From: Lactobacillus sp. PV034
GTDB lineage: Bacteria; Bacillota; Bacilli; Lactobacillales; Lactobacillaceae
Length of the DNA: 64,000 nucleotides
Reading direction: 5' to 3'
Assembly: GCF_014522305.1 (NCBI RefSeq)
Contig: NZ_CP041982.1
Location: 253,001-317,000, forward strand
Shown here: piece by piece, positions 32,874-41,280 of the stretch
Layout of the letters: every line of letters starts with the position of its first letter
Numbering within the stretch: the first letter of the stretch is position 1
The notes under the pieces: model-generated
Told to the model about the DNA's origin: nothing
The model's database searches: none
What the model saw: only the letters and a program-made list of their open reading frames with translations
Translations under genes and position numbers: made by a program

Positions 32874-34571
32874 ATGCGTCAATCTAAATTTTTTATGCCT
32901 ACTTTAAAAGAGGCACCTGCAGATGCAGTAGCAGAAAGTCATAAGTTAATGATTCGTGGTGGCTATATTCGCCAAGTTACAGCTGGTGTTTATGCTTACT
33001 TACCACTTGGCTATCGTGTTTTACGTAAGGCCGAAAACATTATGGAAGAAGAAATGGACAAGATTAATGTTCCCGAAATGTTAATGCCTCATTTCTTACC
33101 TGCTAGTCTTTGGGAAGAGTCTGGGCGTCTACCAAAATATGGTCCAGAAATGTTTAGACTTAAGGATCGCCATGATCGTGAAAGTTTATTAGGGCCTACT
33201 CACGAAGAAACATTTACTGAAATTATTGCTAAGAATTTGAAGAGCTACAAGCAAATGCCAATTGCTCTTTACCAAATTCAAACTAAATTCCGTGATGAAA
33301 ACAGACCTCGTTTTGGTTTATTACGTGGTCGTGAATTCATTATGCTTGATGCTTATAGTTTTGCTTCAACTCAAGAACAATTGGATCAGCAATTTGATGA
33401 TGAAAAGCAAGCATTTAAAAATATCTTCAGAAGAGCTGGAGTAGATATTCGTCCTGTTATTGCTGACTCTGGGACAATGGGTGGTAAAAACTCAACCGAA
33501 TTTCAAGCTCCAGCAGCTATTGGTGAAGATACAATTGCAACTAATGAAAAAGGAACTTATGCAGCTAACCTCGAAATGGCCAAGAGTATTGATACTTTCA
33601 AGCAAGATCCTGAAGATCCTAAAGAATTGAATAAAGTAGCAACTCCAGGTATGGATACTATTGAAAAATTAGCTGACTTCTTAAATATTCCTACAACTAG
33701 AATTGTGAAAAGTGTCTTGTTTATTGCCGATGATCAAAAAGTTTTAGTGTTAATTCGTGGTGATAAAGATATCAATGAAGTTAAACTTGGTAATATTCTT
33801 GATGCTGATGAAGTAAGAGAAGCTACCCCGGAAGAATTAGTTGAAATCACTGGAAGTGAAAAGGGTGGCGTTGGTCCAGTTAATGCAGATTGGGCTGATA
33901 AAATCATTGCTGATGAAACAGTTAAGAATCTTTATAATGTAGTAGTTGGTGCTAATGAAACTGATTATCAATTTGAAAATGCAAATCTAGATCGTGATTT
34001 CAAAGTCGATGAATTTGCTGATATTAGAACTGCTAATGAAGGTGAACCAGATCCTATTGATCAATTACCACTTCAATTTACTACTTCAATTGAAGTAGGT
34101 CACATCTTTAAGCTCGGTACATATTACACAAATACTATGGGTGCGGATTTCTTAGATCAAAATGGTAAAACTCAACCTGTAATTATGGGTTCTTATGGAA
34201 TTGGAGTTACCAGAATGCTTTCAGCAGCTGTGGAACAACATTTAACTGAAAATGGTATTGCGTGGCCAAAAGAAATTGCACCATTCACTATTCATTTAAT
34301 TCAAATGAAGATGAAGGATGAAACTCAAACTCAATTAGCAGAAAGACTTGAAAAAGAATTATCAACCAAGTATGATATCTTATACGATGATAGAAACGTC
34401 CGTCCAGGTGTTAAGTTTAATGATGCCGATTTAGTAGGGGCACCAATTCGAATTACTGTGGGACGCGACGCTGCTGAAAATATGATAGAAGTTAAGCAAC
34501 CAACTGATGATGCTGCTACTAAGATCAGCGTTGATGAGTTAGAAGCTTATATTACTGATAAGTTAGGATAA
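32874..34571 (+). CDS. proS: Prolyl-tRNA synthetase
   Basis: A 565-residue class II synthetase of the bacterial type that contains the editing (INS) insertion between motifs 2 and 3. Visible are motif 1 around VTAGVYAYLPLGYRVLRK, motif 2 (RDENRPRFGLLRGREF), the INS domain (about residues 225-385) and motif 3 (GSYGIGVTRMLSAAVEQH), followed by the anticodon-binding domain. GGAGG precedes the ATG. Only 18 bases separate it from rseP, so no T-box leader is possible here. Confidence 0.98.
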   Translation: MRQSKFFMPTLKEAPADAVAESHKLMIRGGYIRQVTAGVYAYLPLGYRVLRKAENIMEEEMDKINVPEMLMPHFLPASLWEESGRLPKYGPEMFRLKDRHDRESLLGPTHEETFTEIIAKNLKSYKQMPIALYQIQTKFRDENRPRFGLLRGREFIMLDAYSFASTQEQLDQQFDDEKQAFKNIFRRAGVDIRPVIADSGTMGGKNSTEFQAPAAIGEDTIATNEKGTYAANLEMAKSIDTFKQDPEDPKELNKVATPGMDTIEKLADFLNIPTTRIVKSVLFIADDQKVLVLIRGDKDINEVKLGNILDADEVREATPEELVEITGSEKGGVGPVNADWADKIIADETVKNLYNVVVGANETDYQFENANLDRDFKVDEFADIRTANEGEPDPIDQLPLQFTTSIEVGHIFKLGTYYTNTMGADFLDQNGKTQPVIMGSYGIGVTRMLSAAVEQHLTENGIAWPKEIAPFTIHLIQMKMKDETQTQLAERLEKELSTKYDILYDDRNVRPGVKFNDADLVGAPIRITVGRDAAENMIEVKQPTDDAATKISVDELEAYITDKLG

Positions 34572-34576
34572 TTTTC

Positions 34577-37500
34577 GTGACTAAAAAAAATGATCTTTTC
34601 TTAAAGTTATTAGAGCAAGTTGATTTGCCTGCAGATTTCGCAAATAACGAAATCTTGAAAAAAGGTGAAATTGAAAACGTGGATGTTTACGCCAAAGAGC
34701 GTAAGTGGGAAGTCCACGTTTTTTTTGCTACACCACTTGAATTTTCGACATATCAGGCATTTTATCAAGGCTTGATCAATAACTTTAATCCATTTGTGAA
34801 TGTAGAATTGTATGTTCGGAGTGAAGATGGTAATAGTCAATATTTACCTGATTATTGGCAATTTGTCATCAAGAATTCTGATCGCTTACAACCAGTTGTG
34901 CGTGAATTTTTATTAAATCAAACACCTTATTTAGAAAATGAAAAGTGGTTAATCCCTACCCAAAATAAGGTCGTTAATAATATGTTGACTGATGAAGTTT
35001 TGGCAACTTTGAATGAAGAGTTCAGAGATTATGGCTTCTTTAACATAAAGTTCTCAACCAAAATTGATGAAGCAGGTAATGATGAAAATCTAAGAAGCTT
35101 AGAAGAGCAACAAACAGCTCATGAGTCTGCGATGAAGGAAATTTATAAGCAAAATCCTCCAGAATCTAAAACAAAGGTATCCTCTTCACATAACACTAGA
35201 AGCTTTACCAAAGGGAAAATAAATAAAAAAGCTGAATTTATTCAAATTAAAGAAATTGAAGATGGTACTCGTAACGTATTAATCGAAGGACAAATTTTTA
35301 CTACAGAATTAAAAGAATTAAAATCAGGAAATGCTATTTGGACAGGTGAAATAACCGATTATACTGATTCGATAAGTTTTAAGAAGTTTGTTAATGATAA
35401 AGATGAGCAAGACTATTTAAGTTCAATTAAACCGGGAACTTGGGCGAGGTTGCAAGGAACCGCAGCTGATGATCCATACCAACATGAAGTTGTATTTAAT
35501 ATCAGAAATATGGAGTTGATTGAACACCAAGGGCGAAAAGAAGAATATGAAGGCAAACAACAGAGAGTTGAACTTCATCTTCATACAAATATGTCGCAAC
35601 TTGATGCTACTAATCCACCTACTGACTTTATTAAAACAGCCAAAAAGTTTGGTCAAAAAGCTATCGCAATCACTGATCACGCTGATGTACAGTCCTTTCC
35701 AGAAGCTTATTTTGCTGGAAAGGCTAATGATGTAAAAGTTTTATATGGTTATGAAGCTAACATGATTGATGATCATGCACTTTTAGTTTTAAACCCAACT
35801 GATATGGATTATCGTGATCGTGAATATGTGATTTTTGATGTTGAAACTACTGGTTTATCTTCTGTTTACGATACAATTATCGAAATTGGTGCCGTAAAAA
35901 TGAAGAATGGGGAAGTAATTGATCGCTTTGATAAATTTATTAACCCTCACCATCCTTTAAGCGATACTACAATTAATTTAACTTCAATTACTGATGAAAT
36001 GGTTGGAGCAGCAGACGATGAGGCAGTTGTAATTAAACAATTCCAAGATTTTTATGGCGATTTACCTCTTTGTGGTCATAACGTTCAATTTGATGTTGGA
36101 TTTGTTAATGCCGCACTTAGACGTGCTAATTTAGCGGAGATTACACAACCCGTTGTTGATACTCTGGAAGTTTCTCGTTTGCTTCATCCAGAACAAACCA
36201 GACACACCCTAGATTCTTTAGCTAAAAAATATAATGTTGTTCTTGAACATCACCACCGCGCAAATCAAGATGCAGAAGCCACAGGTTATTTGATGTTTAA
36301 ACTCTTAGATGCATTTTACGATCGTTTTGGTGAAGCTAATTTGGGTAAAATGAATGACTATGCCCAATATGGTCAGGTATATAAGCGAGCTAAACCAAGT
36401 CACATGACGGTTTTAGCTGTGAACCCAACTGGCCTCAAGAATATGTATAAGCTCATTTCTAGTGCTTCAACAACCTACTTTTATCGTGTGCCTAGAACTC
36501 CCATCTCAGAATTGAGAAAATATCGAGAGGGCCTTCTCTTTGGTAGTGGTTGTGCCCAGGGTGATGTTTTTATAGCAATGATGCAAAAGGGCTATGATGA
36601 AGCCAGAGAAAAAGCTAAGTTTTATGACTTTCTTGAAGTGCAACCACCTGCAGCTTATCAAACTTTAATTGATGATGAACTAATAAAAGATGAGGCAGAA
36701 TTAGAAGAAATTATTTCTAATATTTATAAGCTTGGTAAAGAACTGGGCAAGCCAGTTGTAGCTACCAGTGATGCTCACTATGTAGAACCACATCAGGCAA
36801 TTTATCGTAAAATATTGCTAGCTGCCCAAAAGTCTAACCCTAATCGAAATAAACCATTACCAGATCTACATTTTTATTCCACTCAAGAAATGCTAGATGC
36901 CTTTGCTTTCTTAGGAGAAGATATTGCTAAAGAAATAGTAATCGATAATACTAATAAGATTGCTGATCAAATTGAAGAGATTGCTCCAATTAAGAGTGGC
37001 CTTTATCCACCTCATATTGATAATGCAGACGAAGAGATGAAGAAATTAACCTATGATAAGGCATACGAACTTTACGGCAAGCCTTTACCAAAAATCGTTA
37101 AAGATCGGATTGATATGGAGCTTAACTCGATTATTTCAAATGGATATGCGGTTATTTATTTGATTTCTCAAAGACTTGTGGCTAAATCGAATAAAGATGG
37201 ATATTTGGTTGGTTCTCGTGGATCTGTTGGTTCAAGTCTAGTTGCAACAATGTCAGGAATTACAGAGGTTAATCCTTTGGCACCACACTATCGTTGTCCT
37301 GAATGTAAGTATTCTGAATTCTTTGAAAATGGAGAATACGGTTCTGGTTACGATTTACCTGATAAAGATTGTCCAAAATGTGGAACACCATTAGTAAAGG
37401 ATGGACAAGATATTCCATTTGCTACTTTCTTAGGATTCCATGGTGATAAAGTTCCCGATATTGATTTGAACTTCTCAGGTGATTACCAACCAGTGGCTCA

Positions 37501-38881
37501 TAATTATATCAGAGTGATGTTTGGTCCTGATAATTCTTATCGTGCTGGAACGATTGCTACAGTTGCAGATAAAACTGCTTTTGGTTATGTTAAACATTAT
37601 GAAGATGAAAATGAGCTCCATCTTAGAAATGCAGAATTGGACCGTTTAGCAAAGGGTGCAAGTGGAGTAAAAAGAACTACTGGTCAGCACCCGGCAGGAA
37701 TTGTTGTGGTACCTGATGATATGGATATTTATGATTTTACTCCAGTACAATATCCAGCTGATGATTTGGATGCTGCCTGGTTGACTACTCACTTTGATTT
37801 CCATTCAATCCATGACAATATTCTGAAGTTTGATATTCTTGGACATGATGATCCAACGATGATCAGAATGCTTCAAGATCTTTCTGGAATTGATCCGATG
37901 ACAATCCCAACTGATGATCCTGGAGTAATGGCCTTGTTTTCTGGGACTGAGGTGTTAAATGTAACCCCAGAACAAATTGGGTCACAAACAGGGACATTAG
38001 GTGTACCAGAATTCGGAACTCGCTTTGTTAGAGGCATGCTTGAAGAAACAAAGCCGACAACTTTTTCTGAGTTATTACAAATTTCTGGTTTATCGCATGG
38101 AACTGATGTATGGTTAGGTAATGCTGAAGAGTTAATTAATAACGGTACTTGTGAATTGAAGAATGTAATTGGTTGTCGTGATAATATCATGACTGACTTA
38201 ATTCACTGGGGTATCAAACCAGAAGTGGCTTTTTCAACGATGGAATCTGTTCGTCATGGTAAAGGTATTAGTGACGAAGATATGGAAGTCCTGAAGAAAA
38301 ATGATAAAATCCCTGACTGGTATATTCCTTCTTGTTTAAAGATTAAATACATGTTCCCTAAGGCACATGCCACTGCTTACATTTTAATGGCACTTCGCAT
38401 TGCTTGGTTTAAAGTTTATTATCCTGTGATTTACTATGCTTCATATTTTACAGTCAGAGCGGATCTATTTGATATAGTGGCTATGAGCCATGGTAAAAAT
38501 ACAGTAAAAGCAGCCATGAAAGAAATTCAAGATAAGGGTATGGACGTCTCTGCAAAAGATAAGTCCTTGTTAACTGTCTTGGAATTGGCCAATGAATGTA
38601 TTGAACGTGGAATTAAGATAAAAATGGTTGATGTTGATCAATCCGAAGCACTTGATTTTAAAATTTTAGATGACCATACAATTTTGGCTCCCTTTAATTC
38701 AGTTCCAGGATTGGGTGATAATGCTGCTAAGCAAATTGTTGCAGCACGTGCGGAACAAAAATTTCTCTCTAAAGAAGATCTTGCAACGCGAGGAAAAGTT
38801 TCACAAACGATTATGGAATACTTTGAAGAAAATGGTGTTTTGGAAGGGATGCCTGATCAAAATCAGTTATCACTTTTCTAG
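34577..38881 (+). CDS. polC: DNA polymerase III alpha subunit PolC (Gram-positive type)
   Basis: A 1434-residue replicative polymerase with built-in proofreading. Domains in order: N-terminal region, OB fold, PHP domain (ELHLHTNMSQLDA, from about 330) interrupted by a 3'-5' exonuclease (DVETTGL near 421, DNF-type motifs, HRANQDA), then polymerase palm with a zinc-binding CPEC...CPKC pair, PDIDLNFS and GTIATVADKTAFGYVK, fingers, and HhH and C-terminal regions ending in QLSLF, a beta-clamp-binding tail. The start is GTG after a modest AGGA. The full length is present. Confidence 0.98.
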   Translation: MTKKNDLFLKLLEQVDLPADFANNEILKKGEIENVDVYAKERKWEVHVFFATPLEFSTYQAFYQGLINNFNPFVNVELYVRSEDGNSQYLPDYWQFVIKNSDRLQPVVREFLLNQTPYLENEKWLIPTQNKVVNNMLTDEVLATLNEEFRDYGFFNIKFSTKIDEAGNDENLRSLEEQQTAHESAMKEIYKQNPPESKTKVSSSHNTRSFTKGKINKKAEFIQIKEIEDGTRNVLIEGQIFTTELKELKSGNAIWTGEITDYTDSISFKKFVNDKDEQDYLSSIKPGTWARLQGTAADDPYQHEVVFNIRNMELIEHQGRKEEYEGKQQRVELHLHTNMSQLDATNPPTDFIKTAKKFGQKAIAITDHADVQSFPEAYFAGKANDVKVLYGYEANMIDDHALLVLNPTDMDYRDREYVIFDVETTGLSSVYDTIIEIGAVKMKNGEVIDRFDKFINPHHPLSDTTINLTSITDEMVGAADDEAVVIKQFQDFYGDLPLCGHNVQFDVGFVNAALRRANLAEITQPVVDTLEVSRLLHPEQTRHTLDSLAKKYNVVLEHHHRANQDAEATGYLMFKLLDAFYDRFGEANLGKMNDYAQYGQVYKRAKPSHMTVLAVNPTGLKNMYKLISSASTTYFYRVPRTPISELRKYREGLLFGSGCAQGDVFIAMMQKGYDEAREKAKFYDFLEVQPPAAYQTLIDDELIKDEAELEEIISNIYKLGKELGKPVVATSDAHYVEPHQAIYRKILLAAQKSNPNRNKPLPDLHFYSTQEMLDAFAFLGEDIAKEIVIDNTNKIADQIEEIAPIKSGLYPPHIDNADEEMKKLTYDKAYELYGKPLPKIVKDRIDMELNSIISNGYAVIYLISQRLVAKSNKDGYLVGSRGSVGSSLVATMSGITEVNPLAPHYRCPECKYSEFFENGEYGSGYDLPDKDCPKCGTPLVKDGQDIPFATFLGFHGDKVPDIDLNFSGDYQPVAHNYIRVMFGPDNSYRAGTIATVADKTAFGYVKHYEDENELHLRNAELDRLAKGASGVKRTTGQHPAGIVVVPDDMDIYDFTPVQYPADDLDAAWLTTHFDFHSIHDNILKFDILGHDDPTMIRMLQDLSGIDPMTIPTDDPGVMALFSGTEVLNVTPEQIGSQTGTLGVPEFGTRFVRGMLEETKPTTFSELLQISGLSHGTDVWLGNAEELINNGTCELKNVIGCRDNIMTDLIHWGIKPEVAFSTMESVRHGKGISDEDMEVLKKNDKIPDWYIPSCLKIKYMFPKAHATAYILMALRIAWFKVYYPVIYYASYFTVRADLFDIVAMSHGKNTVKAAMKEIQDKGMDVSAKDKSLLTVLELANECIERGIKIKMVDVDQSEALDFKILDDHTILAPFNSVPGLGDNAAKQIVAARAEQKFLSKEDLATRGKVSQTIMEYFEENGVLEGMPDQNQLSLF

Positions 38882-38890
38882 TTCCAAAAT

Positions 38891-38918
38891 TTACAAAATT
38901 AAATAAATATGCTATTCT
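38891..38918 (+). promoter_or_regulatory. Candidate rimP-nusA-infB operon promoter
   Basis: TTACAA (38891-38896) and TATTCT (38913-38918) with a 16-base spacer lie just after the polC stop. A transcript from here would begin near 38925 and run directly into the hairpins at 38931-38966. Confidence 0.55.
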
Positions 38919-38930
38919 AATGGGGAAGTT

Positions 38931-38973
38931 CGAATAGCTAATTCGAGTGAGCAGCAATGCTCACTCTTTTTAT
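38931..38973 (+). terminator. Terminator-like hairpin in the rimP leader (possible attenuator)
   Basis: CGAAT-AGCTA-ATTCG (38931-38945) is followed at once by GAGTGAGCA-GCAA-TGCTCACTC (38945-38966) and TTTTTATTA. The second hairpin is a textbook intrinsic terminator. It lies between a candidate promoter and the rimP ribosome binding site, so it may either end polC transcription or attenuate the nusA operon, as reported for NusA feedback in B. subtilis. Confidence 0.8.
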
Positions 38974-38988
38974 TACGGAGGAAGAAAT

Positions 38989-39465
38989 TTGTCAAAAGTT
39001 ACTGAAATGGTTACTAAACTTGTTCAACCTTTAGCACAAGCACGAGGAGATGAACTTGTAGACGTAGAATACGTTAAAGAAAAGAACCAAAATTATCTTC
39101 GTGTTTATGTTGATCGTAGACCGGATGGGATAGATATTGAAGAGATTGCGGATCTTAGTGACATTGTTTCTGAAAAGCTAGATGAATTAGACCCAGATCC
39201 TTTTCCCGATCCTTATGTTTTAGAACTATCATCTCCAGGATTAGAACGTCCAATCAAAACTCGTTCTGATTGGGAACATGCAGTTGGGTCTTATATCCAT
39301 GTGGGACTTTACCAAAAAATTGATGGCAATAAAGTAGTTGAAGGCTTCTTAAAAGAATTAAGTGATGAAGAATTAATCTTAACCGTAAAAGATAAAACTC
39401 GTACCAAAGAAGTAAAGATTCCTCGTGATACTGTAGCTAATGCCCGATTTGCGATCGAGTTTTAG
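38989..39465 (+). CDS. rimP: Ribosome maturation factor RimP, TTG start
   Basis: A 158-residue 30S maturation factor. The TTG at 38989 is chosen because GGAGG at 38978-38982 is six bases upstream and the protein then begins [15 protein letters not shown], the normal RimP N-terminus. A GTG at 38947 lies inside the terminator hairpin and is rejected. The family motif [21 protein letters not shown] and the C-terminal SH3-like domain are present. It is the first gene of the rimP-nusA-ylxR-ylxQ-infB-rbfA operon. Confidence 0.95.
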   Translation: MSKVTEMVTKLVQPLAQARGDELVDVEYVKEKNQNYLRVYVDRRPDGIDIEEIADLSDIVSEKLDELDPDPFPDPYVLELSSPGLERPIKTRSDWEHAVGSYIHVGLYQKIDGNKVVEGFLKELSDEELILTVKDKTRTKEVKIPRDTVANARFAIEF

Positions 39466-39483
39466 AAAGGAAGAGCAAAACTT

Positions 39484-40656
39484 ATGACTAAAGAAATGAT
39501 TGATGCTTTTGCAACTTTAGAAAAAGAAAAAGGCATTAAGCAAGATGTAATTGTTGATGCAATTAAGGCTGCTTTAGTTGCAGCTTACAAGAAGAATTAT
39601 AATCAAGCACAGAATGTTGAAGTCGTGTTTGATGAAAAGAAGGGTAATTTCAAAGTTAATGCAGTCAAAACTGTAGTTGATGAAGTGCAAGATGACCGAA
39701 TGGAAGTAAGTCTTAGAGATGCTCTTGAAATTAATAAGGCGTATGAAGTTGGGGATGAAATTAGATTTGAAGTTACTCCAAAAGATTTTGGACGTTTAGC
39801 TGCTCAAACTGCAAAACAAGTAATTATGCAACGTTTGAGAGAAGCAGAACGCAATCACATTTATGATGAATACTCTCAATATGAGGATGAAATTATCACT
39901 GGAACTGTTGAAAGACAAGATAATCGTTTTGTTTATGTCAAAATTGGTAATGTTGAAGCTGTTATGCCACATAATGATCAACTGCCAGGGGAAAGTTATA
40001 ATCCTCAAGATAAGATTAGAGTACTTGTTACAAGAGTTGGTTCAGATACCAAGGGAGCACAGATTACAGTTTCAAGAACTGCACCTGATTTAGTTAAACG
40101 TCTATTTGAGCAAGAAATTCCTGAGGTTTATGATGGAACTGTTGAGATTGTTTCTATTGCTCGTGAAGCAGGAGATCGAACTAAAATTGCTGTGAAAACT
40201 AATGATCCTGATATTGATCCGGTTGGTACTTTAGTAGGACCAAAAGGTTCACGAGTTCAAAACATTGTTAATGAACTCGGGGGAGAAAATATTGACGTTG
40301 TAAAATATGAAGAGGATCCAACCGATTTCATCGCAAATGCTCTTAACCCTGCTGAAGTTATTGCAGTTCAATTTGATGATGAAGAAGATTCAAAGAATGC
40401 TCTTGTTATTGTTCCAGATTATCAATTGTCTCTCGCAATAGGTAAAAAGGGACAAAATGTAAGATTAGCAGCAAGATTAACTGGTTATAAGATTGATATT
40501 AAGCCTGAATCTCAAGTTGAATTTGTTGAAGAAAATGGCAACTCAGAAGATGAAGAATTTGAGGAAGCTGAAGTATCTTCAACTGAAGAACCAGAAGTAG
40601 AAGATGTTGAAGTTAAATCTGAAACAATTGATGAAAATAAAGATGATGAGGAATAG
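39484..40656 (+). CDS. nusA: Transcription termination/antitermination factor NusA
   Basis: A 390-residue NusA that binds RNA polymerase, promotes pausing and hairpin-dependent termination. Domains: N-terminal polymerase-binding (1-125), S1 (about 135-200), KH1 and KH2 (about 210-345, with VGPKGSRVQNIVNELGGE and IGKKGQNVRLAARLTGYKI). The last 45 residues are strongly acidic (Glu/Asp/Ser) and lack an ordered domain. The first gene overlap pattern with ylxR is near-direct: ylxR begins nine bases after the stop. Confidence 0.97.
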   Translation: MTKEMIDAFATLEKEKGIKQDVIVDAIKAALVAAYKKNYNQAQNVEVVFDEKKGNFKVNAVKTVVDEVQDDRMEVSLRDALEINKAYEVGDEIRFEVTPKDFGRLAAQTAKQVIMQRLREAERNHIYDEYSQYEDEIITGTVERQDNRFVYVKIGNVEAVMPHNDQLPGESYNPQDKIRVLVTRVGSDTKGAQITVSRTAPDLVKRLFEQEIPEVYDGTVEIVSIAREAGDRTKIAVKTNDPDIDPVGTLVGPKGSRVQNIVNELGGENIDVVKYEEDPTDFIANALNPAEVIAVQFDDEEDSKNALVIVPDYQLSLAIGKKGQNVRLAARLTGYKIDIKPESQVEFVEENGNSEDEEFEEAEVSSTEEPEVEDVEVKSETIDENKDDEE

Positions 40657-40665
40657 GTGATTTCT

Positions 40666-40974
40666 TTGAAAAAAAGAAAAATCCCAATGCGTAAGGACTT
40701 ACTAACGAATACAATGATGCCTAAGAAAGAATTAGTCCGCATTGTAATTGATAAAGAAAAAAATGTTTCAGTAGATCCTACCGGTAAGAAATCTGGTAGA
40801 GGTGCATATGTATCATTAATACCTGAAAAAATTGCTGAAGCTCAAAAAGACCGGGTACTTGAAAAAAGCCTTGGTGCTAAAGTACCGCCACAGTTTTATG
40901 AAGATCTTTATGCGTATGTAGATCACCAAAAGGCTAGAAAAGATTTATTTGGTGAAGATTATCGTGCAAAATAA
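40666..40974 (+). CDS. ylxR: YlxR (RnpM-type) RNA-binding protein, TTG start
   Basis: A 102-residue basic protein of the DUF448/YlxR family. Start TTG 40666 is chosen because AGGTG at 40655-40659 is six bases upstream and the sequence then opens MKKRKIPMRKDLL; GTG 40657 overlaps that site. Core features are MRK, KKELVRIV and the GRGAYVS loop. In B. subtilis YlxR has been reported to bind RNase P RNA and modulate it. The typical CxxC/RTC variant of some species is replaced here by MRKDLLTN. It overlaps the start of ylxQ. Confidence 0.92.
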   Translation: MKKRKIPMRKDLLTNTMMPKKELVRIVIDKEKNVSVDPTGKKSGRGAYVSLIPEKIAEAQKDRVLEKSLGAKVPPQFYEDLYAYVDHQKARKDLFGEDYRAK

Positions 40975-41266
40975 AATTTTAAATTTATTAGGTTTAGCAC
41001 AAAGAGCGGGAAAGTTAATTGTTGGTTATGATGCAATCAAACCAGCCTTATTACACCATCAAGTAAAAGTATTAATTCTTGCCACTGATCTTAGTAACAA
41101 TACAAAAGATAAAATCAGTTCGATTGCTAAACATAGCAAAAATATCCTGATAATTGAACAATTTTCAAGTGAGGAAATTAAACAAGCACTTGGAAAAGAA
41201 AGAAAGTTGCTTGCAATAACCGATGCCGGCTTTAGTCAGGCAATTAAAAAAATAAGTGATAAATAA
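40964..41266 (+). CDS. ylxQ: L7Ae-family K-turn-binding protein YlxQ, GTG start
   Basis: A 100-residue L7Ae/L30e/YbxF-type protein. The GTG at 40964 is chosen because GGTGAAG sits about six bases upstream and the frame then begins [19 protein letters not shown], matching the family start; TTG 40949 and GTG 40952 are rejected. The K-turn-binding loop is around [13 protein letters not shown]. It overlaps the end of ylxR by 11 bases, giving coupled translation. The function in the cell is unknown beyond RNA binding. Confidence 0.9.
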   Translation: MQNKILNLLGLAQRAGKLIVGYDAIKPALLHHQVKVLILATDLSNNTKDKISSIAKHSKNILIIEQFSSEEIKQALGKERKLLAITDAGFSQAIKKISDK

Positions 41267-41280
41267 AGGAGAGTGTTTGG

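Noticed and set aside
38947..38988. GTG start extending rimP upstream
   Set aside because: It lies inside the terminator hairpin, and a much better TTG with GGAGG follows at 38989.
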